DNA from: Burkholderiaceae bacterium
GTDB taxonomy: Bacteria > Pseudomonadota > Gammaproteobacteria > Burkholderiales > Burkholderiaceae_E
Length of the DNA stretch: 45,713 bases
Reading direction: 5' to 3'
NCBI GenBank assembly: GCA_021463505.1
Contig: JAJTYR010000027.1
Span: 1 to 45,713 of the forward strand
Shown here: positions 40,441 to 45,713 of the stretch, in pieces
How the letters are laid out: each line of letters opens with the position of its first letter
How positions within the stretch are numbered: the stretch's first letter is position 1
Made by a program: the position numbers and the translations under genes
Notes under the pieces: model-generated
What the model saw: the letters and a program-made list of their open reading frames with translations, nothing else
What the model was told of the DNA's origin: nothing
The model's database searches: none

Positions 40441-42398
40441 CGGGCCTCCAGTTCCGCGGGTTCGGACGGCGCCCGCCTCGACGGCTGCGGCGGCTCGATC
40501 AGGGTTTCGAGGACCAGGTCGGTGCGGATGCGCGACCGGGTGCCGTCCTGGAAAGTGATCGTCGTGTCGACGTGCACCGTCGGGCGGTCGGCGTAGATCG
40601 CGTCGATGATGTCGGCATACTTTTCGTTGATGACGCCGCGGCGCACCTTGCGGGTACGCGTGAGCTCGCCGTCGTCGGCGTCGAGTTCCTTGTACAGCAG
40701 CACCAGCTTGTGGATGCGCTGCGGTTCCGGAAGCGACGCGTTGACCTTCGCGACCTCGCCACGCAGCATCTGGTAGACACGCGGCTGCGCGGCCAGGCTG
40801 GTGTAGTTGGTGAACGCGATGCCGCGCTGCTCGGCCCACTTGGCGACGATCGAGTAGCGGATGCAGATGATCGCGGTCAGGTACGGCTTTTCGTGGCCGA
40901 GGATCACTGCCTCGGCGATGAACGGCGAGAACTTCAGCTTGTTCTCGATGAACATCGGCGAGAAGCGCGTGCCGGTCGCGGTGACCGCGAGATCCTTGAT
41001 GCGGTCGATCACCACCAGGTGGCCGTTCTCCTGCTTGATGTAGCCGGCGTCGCCGGTGTGCATCCAGCCGTCGCGCAGGTCGGCGCGGGTGGCCTCCTCG
41101 TTGCGGTAGAAGCCGAGGAACGTGCCGGCGCTGCGCGCGACGATCTCGCCGACGCCGTTGGCGTCGGGGTTGTCGATGCGCACCTCGGAAGTGTCGAACG
41201 GCACGCCCACGCTGTCAAAGTCGACGTCGTCGGCCCGGTGGATCGTGTAGGCGCCCGACAGTTCGGTCTGTCCGTAGATCTGGCGCAGCGGCACGCCCAT
41301 CGCCTGGAAGAAACGGAAGGTGTCGGGGCCCAGCGCCGCGCCGCCGGTGGCCGCCGACTTCAGGTAGGTGAAGCCGAGGCGGTCGCGCAGCGCCTTGAAC
41401 AGGACGAAGTCGGCGAGCCTCGAGCGGCGCCGCTGGTCGAGCGCGGCCAGCCCGAGCTTCATGCCCCAGGCGAACATCTTCTGCTTGAAGGGCGTGGCGT
41501 CCATCACGCGGGCGCGCACGTCGGCGGCGATCTGCTCCCAGACGCGCGGCGCGAGCAGCACGAAGGTGGGCCCGATCTCGCGCAGGTCGGCCATCATCGT
41601 CTCGGGTTCCTCGACGAAGTTCACCGTGATGCGCGAAATCAGCGCCTGCGCCACCGCGTAGACCTGCTCCATGATCCACGGCAGCGGCAGCACCGACACG
41701 TAGTTGTCGGTGGGCAGCTTGGGGTCGGCACGCAGATACGACAGGCAGTGCGCGAGGAACGGCCCGGACTGCAGCATCGCCATCTTCGGGTTGGAGACGG
41801 TGCCCGAGGTGGTGCACAGCACCGCGACGTCGTCACCCTTGCCCAGCGCCACTTCGGCCGCGAAGCGCCCGGGATCGTCGGCCTCCACCTTTGCAGCCAC
41901 GGCCTTCAGCGCCTCCCAGCTCATCAGCCGCGGATCGTCGTACTTGCGCATGCCGCGCGGATCGAAATAGACGATCCGGTCGATTCGCGTGGCGCAGGTT
42001 TCGGCGACTTCGAGCAGCTTGTCGACCTGCTCCTCGTCCTCGGCCAGCACGACGCGTACCTGCCCGTGGTCGAGCAGATAGGCGACCTCCTGGTTCAGCG
42101 CGTCGTGGTAGATGCCCAGCGTCATGCAGCCGATGGCGTGCGCCGCGAGCTCGCCCCACAGCATCTCGGGGCGGTTCTTGCCGATCAGGCCGACGGTTTC
42201 ACCGCGCCGCACGCCCAGCCCGTGCAGGCCGAGCGCGATCTCCCTGACCCGCACCAGGTAGTCGGCCCAGGTGAACTCGTTCCAGATGCCGAATTCCTTC
42301 TCGCGCAGCGCCACCTCGCCGGGCCAGTGGGTCGCGTTGTGCACCAGCATCTTCGGGAAGGTGTCGTGCAGGACGACGTCGCCGTACTCGGGCTGCAT
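40437..42398 (-). CDS. AMP-forming acyl-CoA synthetase (long-chain/bubblegum-like)
   Basis: 653 residues, ANL superfamily, of the large class with a long linker and C-terminal domain. The P-loop reads TTSGTVSNPKMAML, a variant of TSGTTGxPKG; YGQTELSGAYTIHR is the acyl-site motif; GWMHTGDAGYIKQENGHL and DRIKDLAVTATGTRFSP follow, with the ATP-binding Asp and hinge. It ligates CoA to a carboxylic acid in the cytosol. ATG 42398 directly abuts the livG stop, and the stop overlaps livH. Its location inside the transporter operon points to activation of the imported substrate (inference). Confidence 0.88.
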   Translation of the reverse strand: MQPEYGDVVLHDTFPKMLVHNATHWPGEVALREKEFGIWNEFTWADYLVRVREIALGLHGLGVRRGETVGLIGKNRPEMLWGELAAHAIGCMTLGIYHDALNQEVAYLLDHGQVRVVLAEDEEQVDKLLEVAETCATRIDRIVYFDPRGMRKYDDPRLMSWEALKAVAAKVEADDPGRFAAEVALGKGDDVAVLCTTSGTVSNPKMAMLQSGPFLAHCLSYLRADPKLPTDNYVSVLPLPWIMEQVYAVAQALISRITVNFVEEPETMMADLREIGPTFVLLAPRVWEQIAADVRARVMDATPFKQKMFAWGMKLGLAALDQRRRSRLADFVLFKALRDRLGFTYLKSAATGGAALGPDTFRFFQAMGVPLRQIYGQTELSGAYTIHRADDVDFDSVGVPFDTSEVRIDNPDANGVGEIVARSAGTFLGFYRNEEATRADLRDGWMHTGDAGYIKQENGHLVVIDRIKDLAVTATGTRFSPMFIENKLKFSPFIAEAVILGHEKPYLTAIICIRYSIVAKWAEQRGIAFTNYTSLAAQPRVYQMLRGEVAKVNASLPEPQRIHKLVLLYKELDADDGELTRTRKVRRGVINEKYADIIDAIYADRPTVHVDTTITFQDGTRSRIRTDLVLETLIEPPQPSRRAPSEPAELEAR

Positions 42399-43196
42399 TC
42401 AGGCGGCCCCCGCTTCGTCTTCGACGCCGAGATAGGCGCGCTTGACGTGCTCGTTGTCCATGATCTCGTGCGGCAGGCCGTCCGCGATGACGCGCCCGAA
42501 GTCGAGCACCATCACGCGATGCGAAATGTCCATGACGACGCCCATGTCGTGCTCGATCATGATCACCGTCATCCCCCATTCCTCGTTGAGGTCGACGACA
42601 TAGCGCGCCATGTCCTCCTTCTCCTCGAGGTTCATGCCGGCCATCGGCTCGTCGAGCAGGATCAGGTCGGGCTTGACCGCGATCGCCCGGGCAAGCTCGA
42701 CGCGCTTGCGCAGGCCGTAGGAGAGGGTGCCGGCCACCGCCTTGCGGATGTGACTGATCTCGAGAAAGTCGATGATGTCCTCGACGTGGCGCCGGTGCCG
42801 GATTTCTTCCTGCTGCGCGCCGCCGAACCAGTACAGTGCGCCGTTGAGGAAGTTGTTCTTCAGCAGGTGGTGGCGCCCGACCATGATGTTGTCGAGCACG
42901 GTCATGTGGCTGAACAGCGCAAGGTTCTGGAAGGTGCGCCCCAGGCCGAGCGGCGCGCGCTGGCTCGGCGTGAGCCGCGTGATGTCGCGACCCTTGAAGA
43001 GCACCTGGCCGGCGGTGGGCGAATAGCGGCCCGAGATGCAGTTGAGCATCGACGTCTTGCCCGCACCGTTCGGGCCGATGATCGAGAACAGTTCGCCCGG
43101 CCGGACGTGGAAGCCGACGTCGCTCAACGCCTTCACGCCGCCGAACTGCAGCGAGATGGCTTTCGCCTCGAGAACCGGTGTCGCCCCGCCCTGCAA
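42399..43196 (-). CDS. livG: Liv-type ABC transporter ATP-binding protein (LivG-like)
   Basis: 265 residues. Walker A GPNGAGKTSML, Q-loop GRTFQNLALF, the LivG-type signature LSYGLRKRVELARA, Walker B LILLDEPMAG and MIEHDMGVVM with the switch His. The insert LLKNNFLNGALYWFGGAQQEE is usual for LivG. Start TTG at 43196 is supported by GGGAGG seven bases upstream and by the absence of an in-frame ATG or GTG nearby. First gene of the seven-gene minus-strand operon and divergent from a Crp/Fnr-like regulator. Confidence 0.92.
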   Translation of the reverse strand: MQGGATPVLEAKAISLQFGGVKALSDVGFHVRPGELFSIIGPNGAGKTSMLNCISGRYSPTAGQVLFKGRDITRLTPSQRAPLGLGRTFQNLALFSHMTVLDNIMVGRHHLLKNNFLNGALYWFGGAQQEEIRHRRHVEDIIDFLEISHIRKAVAGTLSYGLRKRVELARAIAVKPDLILLDEPMAGMNLEEKEDMARYVVDLNEEWGMTVIMIEHDMGVVMDISHRVMVLDFGRVIADGLPHEIMDNEHVKRAYLGVEDEAGAA

Positions 43197-43288
43197 GTGC
43201 CTGCCTCCCGAACCGTTGTCGCGGCCTGCGTCGCGCGTGTCCGCACACCGGCGTCGCGCTGCAACGGGCAGTCTAAGGCCGACGGCAC

Positions 43289-43313
43289 AGTATAGTTGTC
43301 ATCCGTCCGACAA
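43289..43313. promoter_or_regulatory. Palindromic operator and -10-like box between livG and the Crp-like gene
   Basis: TTGTC-N8-GACAA (43296-43313) is an 18-base interrupted palindrome with the TGT/ACA ends common to Crp/Fnr-family sites. On the minus strand TATACT (43289-43294) lies immediately downstream, as a possible -10 box of livG; on the plus strand TATAGT (43291-43296) could serve the regulator. No convincing -35 is seen, which fits activator dependence. The remainder of the 146-base spacer shows nothing else. Confidence 0.45.
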
Positions 43314-43342
43314 ACTCAGGGAAAACCGGGGGGAGCCTGCCA

Positions 43343-44017
43343 TTGAGCGCCTTCGACGATCTGCTCGGGCTGTCGCCGTGGATGCGCCAGCTTGACGCGT
43401 CGCAGCATGACCGGATGCGCCAGGACATCGTCGAACGCCAGGTCGCCTGCGGAGGCTTCGTCTGCCGCAAGGGCGAGCCGGTCGAGCACTGGATCGGCGT
43501 CATCGAGGGTCTGGTCAAGATCAGCAGCGTTTCGTCGGGCGGCAAGGCGGTCACGTTCACGGGTGTCGCGGCCGGCGGCTGGTTCGGCGAGGGCTCGATG
43601 CTCAAGGACGAGCCGCGCCGCTACGACGGAGTCGCACTGCGCGACAGCCGTATCGCCTACCTGCCGCACGCCACGTTCCAGTGGCTGCTCGACACCAGCA
43701 TCGCGTTCAACCGCTACCTGCTGATCCAGTTGAACGAGCGACTCGGGCAATTCATCGGCACCGTGGAGATCGACCGACTGCTCGGCGCCGATGCACGGGT
43801 GGCACGCTGCCTGGCCCAGCTCTTCAACCCGCTGCTCTATCCCGGGCTCGGGCGCAAGCTGGAGATCTCGCAGGGCGAGATCGGCTACCTCACCGGCCTG
43901 TCGCGCCAGCGCGTGAACCAGGCGTTGCGCCGCCTCGAGGACAACGGCCTGCTGAAGATCGACTATGGCGCCGTCACCGTGCTGTCGGTCGACGGGTTGC
44001 GCGGGTTCGAGGGTTAG
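43343..44017 (+). CDS. Crp/Fnr-family transcriptional regulator
   Basis: 224 residues. N-terminal cyclic-nucleotide-binding-like beta barrel (about 25-125) with VEHWIGVIEGLVKIS and GGWFGEGSML, a dimerisation helix at about 128-160, and a winged HTH (about 165-215) with ISQGEIGYLTGLSRQRVNQALRRLEDNGLL. No N-terminal cysteine cluster of the Fnr type, so no Fe-S oxygen sensing is predicted; ligand unknown. TTG at 43343 follows GGGGGGAG. Divergent from livG, so a local regulator of the transporter/ligase operon is likely. Confidence 0.85.
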   Translation: MSAFDDLLGLSPWMRQLDASQHDRMRQDIVERQVACGGFVCRKGEPVEHWIGVIEGLVKISSVSSGGKAVTFTGVAAGGWFGEGSMLKDEPRRYDGVALRDSRIAYLPHATFQWLLDTSIAFNRYLLIQLNERLGQFIGTVEIDRLLGADARVARCLAQLFNPLLYPGLGRKLEISQGEIGYLTGLSRQRVNQALRRLEDNGLLKIDYGAVTVLSVDGLRGFEG

Positions 44018-44028
44018 GGCCGTTCACG

Positions 44029-44667
44029 CTACGATCGTCCCCGCGTGAGCACCAGTTGCAGCTCGGCGAACCCCGCCGGGTGCGCATGCCGTGGATACGG
44101 CGGCCGCGGCCACTGCCAGAGCTCGCCGGGAAACAGCGCGCGCACCGCGTTGATGTCGCAGTGATAGGGCGGCCCCTCGATGCGCCCCTCGCGCCGCCCT
44201 TCGCGCTCCACCTGCACCGCCAGCAGGATCATCGTGCCCGCGGGTCGCAGCCAGCCCGCCAGGCGCCGCGCGTACGCGACCCACAGGTCGGGATGCAGTG
44301 CGCACAGGCAGGCCTGGTCCCAGACGGCGTCGAACGGCTGCGACGGCGCCCAGTCGAGCAGGTCGGCCTGGACCACCTCGGCGGCGAGCCCCGCCTGCGC
44401 CAGGCGCGCGCGCGTGAGTTCCACGGCCGCCGGCGCGTAGTCGACGCCCACCGGACGCAGGCCGCTCGCCGCGAGTTGCAGCACCTCGTAGCCGGCGCCA
44501 CAACCCGGCACCAGCACCCGCGCCCCGGAAACGAGCACCCCGCCCGCCACCAGCGGCGCAAGCGCCGGGCTGACCGCGCCACGATCCCAGGGCGTGCGCT
44601 GCGACTCGAAGCGCTGCTGCCAGAAGGCAAGCGTCGGGCCGGCCGGCTGCGCCGCCGGTGCAGTCAT
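44029..44667 (-). CDS. TPMT-family class I SAM-dependent methyltransferase
   Basis: 212 residues. FWQQRFESQRTPWDRG at the N terminus is the thiopurine S-methyltransferase family hallmark; SAM motif I is VLVPGCGAGYEV, followed by GVDYAPAAVE and FDAVWDQACLCALHP. Bacterial members methylate thiols, selenium/tellurium compounds or unknown substrates. ATG 44667, 22 bases after the dehydrogenase stop, so the two are probably co-transcribed. Its stop is 11 bases from the convergent regulator gene. Confidence 0.85.
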   Translation of the reverse strand: MTAPAAQPAGPTLAFWQQRFESQRTPWDRGAVSPALAPLVAGGVLVSGARVLVPGCGAGYEVLQLAASGLRPVGVDYAPAAVELTRARLAQAGLAAEVVQADLLDWAPSQPFDAVWDQACLCALHPDLWVAYARRLAGWLRPAGTMILLAVQVEREGRREGRIEGPPYHCDINAVRALFPGELWQWPRPPYPRHAHPAGFAELQLVLTRGRS

Positions 44668-44689
44668 CTCCGCCTCACTTGTCGCACCC

Positions 44690-45544
44690 TCACTTGTCGT
44701 ACCGATAGAAGCCGCGACCCGTCTTGCGCCCCAGCAGGCCGGCGTCGACCATCTCGCGCAACAGCGGCGCGGGCCGGTACTTCGGATCGTTGAAGCCGCC
44801 GTAGAGCACTTCCATCACCGCGAGTTCGACGTCCAGCCCGATCAGGTCGCACAGCGCGAGCGGGCCGATCGGGTGGTTGCAGCCGAGCTTCATGCCGGCG
44901 TCGATCTCCCCGGCGCTGGCCAGCCCCTCCTGCAGCGCGAAGACCGCCTCGTTGATCATCGGGCAGAGGATCCGGTTGACCACGAAGCCGGCGCTGTTCT
45001 TCACCCCGATCGGCGTCTTGCCCAGCCGCTGCGCAAGTTCGGTGACCGCGGCCACCGTCTCGTCCGACGTGCGCAGCCCGCGAATGACTTCGACCAGTGC
45101 CATCACCGGCACCGGGTTGAAGAAGTGCATGCCGACGAAGCGTTCCGGCCGTTGCGTCGCGGCGGCCAGCCGCGTGATCGAGATCGACGAGGTGTTCGTC
45201 GCGACGATCGTCGACGGCTTCACGATGCCTTCGAGGTGCTTCAGGATCTGCACCTTCAGTGCCTCGTTCTCGGTGGCCGCCTCGATGACGAGATCGGCCG
45301 CGGCGAGGTCCTCGGGTCGGACGGTGGTGCGGATGCGCGCCAGGATTCCGAGCCTGCGCGCCTCGTCGATCGAGCCTTTCTTCACCAGGCGGTCGAGCGA
45401 AGCCGACACGGTCTTCAGTCCGCGTTCGAGCGCCGCCTCGGTCACGTCCTGCATCACGGCGTCGATGCCGGATGCCGCGCAGGCCTGGGCAATGCCGTTG
45501 CCCATCGTGCCGGCGCCGATGATTCCCACGGTCTGGATGGTCAT
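44690..45544 (-). CDS. 3-hydroxybutyryl-CoA dehydrogenase
   Basis: 284 residues. NAD(P)-dependent oxidation or reduction between 3-hydroxybutyryl-CoA and acetoacetyl-CoA. Dinucleotide motif GIIGAGTMGNG with Gly10-x-Gly12-xx-Gly15, catalytic region VGMHFFNPVPVM (His) and Glu in the preceding ATENEALK segment, Asn in KNSAGFVVNR, then the C-terminal helical domain ending GLLGRKTGRGFYRYDK. ATG 45544, with GGGGCTCC upstream. Length equals the stand-alone Hbd/PaaH type. It links acetoacetyl-CoA pools with the thiolase at 23873, though not adjacent. Confidence 0.94.
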   Translation of the reverse strand: MTIQTVGIIGAGTMGNGIAQACAASGIDAVMQDVTEAALERGLKTVSASLDRLVKKGSIDEARRLGILARIRTTVRPEDLAAADLVIEAATENEALKVQILKHLEGIVKPSTIVATNTSSISITRLAAATQRPERFVGMHFFNPVPVMALVEVIRGLRTSDETVAAVTELAQRLGKTPIGVKNSAGFVVNRILCPMINEAVFALQEGLASAGEIDAGMKLGCNHPIGPLALCDLIGLDVELAVMEVLYGGFNDPKYRPAPLLREMVDAGLLGRKTGRGFYRYDK

Positions 45545-45602
45545 GGCTGGAGCCCCCGAAGCGGTCGCGAAAGACGGCATTCTATCGAGCCGGCCCGGGC
45601 GA

Positions 45603-45713
45603 CTCAGAAGCTGTGAATCAATCGGCCGTGCCCGGAAGGCGCGCCCAGATGCGTCCGATCGAGGCGCAAAGCGCAGCCATATCGGGGATATGGCGAGCAC
45701 TTGCAACGAAGAG
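45603..45713. repeat. Edge of a probable dispersed repeat or IS-like element
   Basis: This non-coding end differs from the local style: it begins CTCAGAAGCTGTGAATCAAT, and ends with a perfect 8-base inverted repeat GCCATATC (45676-45683) / GATATGGC (45687-45694) around GGG, next to GCGCAAAGCGC-like sequence. From memory, similar blocks are scattered between genes or at the ends of mobile elements in Burkholderiales genomes. It is cut by the window end, so neither the other end nor any transposase is visible. Confidence 0.4.

Noticed and set aside
40572-43295. A 907-codon plus-strand open frame across livG and the acyl-CoA ligase
   Set aside because: It lies wholly antisense to two well-recognised genes, has a His/Arg/Val-rich composition and no domain.

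Overview
The window is a very GC-rich stretch (by eye about two-thirds or more G+C) of a chromosome that looks betaproteobacterial, most likely Burkholderiales. The basis is the combination xth / pyrE / gatCAB / mreBCD-mrdA-rodA, a MerR-type LiuR leucine-catabolism regulon, and a Liv-type ABC transporter operon that carries its own AMP-forming acyl-CoA ligases. Genes are tightly packed, with many 4-base start/stop overlaps and frequent GTG and TTG starts. No tRNA, rRNA, CRISPR array or complete insertion sequence was seen.

Region 1 (1-11456), housekeeping: a lower-GC leader without a convincing gene (1-334), exonuclease III (minus), the divergent pyrE, then the minus-strand operon gatC-gatA-lipoprotein-gatB. 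A 263-base divergent spacer follows, then the rod-shape operon mreB-mreC-mreD-mrdA-rodA.

Region 2 (11485-18970): a quinone oxidoreductase (minus) divergent from a compact six-gene operon. The operon encodes a Rid/CnbZ-like protein, a thiamine-diphosphate enzyme, an SBF-family transporter, an NAD-dependent epimerase, a short-chain dehydrogenase and a DUF4213/DUF364 protein. It is closed by a clear intrinsic terminator at 18936-18970. I cannot assign its pathway, and it is the best candidate here for an undescribed metabolic system.

Region 3 (18998-32899): a SMUG1-type uracil-DNA glycosylase, then a LiuR regulator and an expanded leucine/isovalerate operon: thioesterase, isovaleryl-CoA dehydrogenase, aceK, thiolase, a vestigial SDR, acyl-CoA dehydrogenase, methylcrotonyl-CoA carboxylase beta, methylglutaconyl-CoA hydratase, carboxylase alpha, HMG-CoA lyase, and a metallo-beta-lactamase-fold hydrolase. 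A near-perfect LiuR-type palindrome lies before the thioesterase and a weaker copy just before liuR. The genes convert isovaleryl-CoA to acetyl-CoA plus acetoacetate. AceK, inside the operon, would couple this acetyl-CoA supply to the TCA/glyoxylate branch point.

Region 4 (32961-45713): a PaaY-like gamma-carbonic anhydrase (minus), a membrane diguanylate cyclase (plus), and a seven-gene minus-strand operon livG-acyl-CoA ligase-livH-livM-livK-livF-PaaK-like ligase. A strong hairpin sits between livK and livF. A Crp/Fnr-family regulator diverges from livG across a spacer with an 18-base palindrome. A TPMT-family methyltransferase and a 3-hydroxybutyryl-CoA dehydrogenase follow on the minus strand. 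The last ~110 bases look like the edge of a dispersed repeat or IS-like element cut by the window end.
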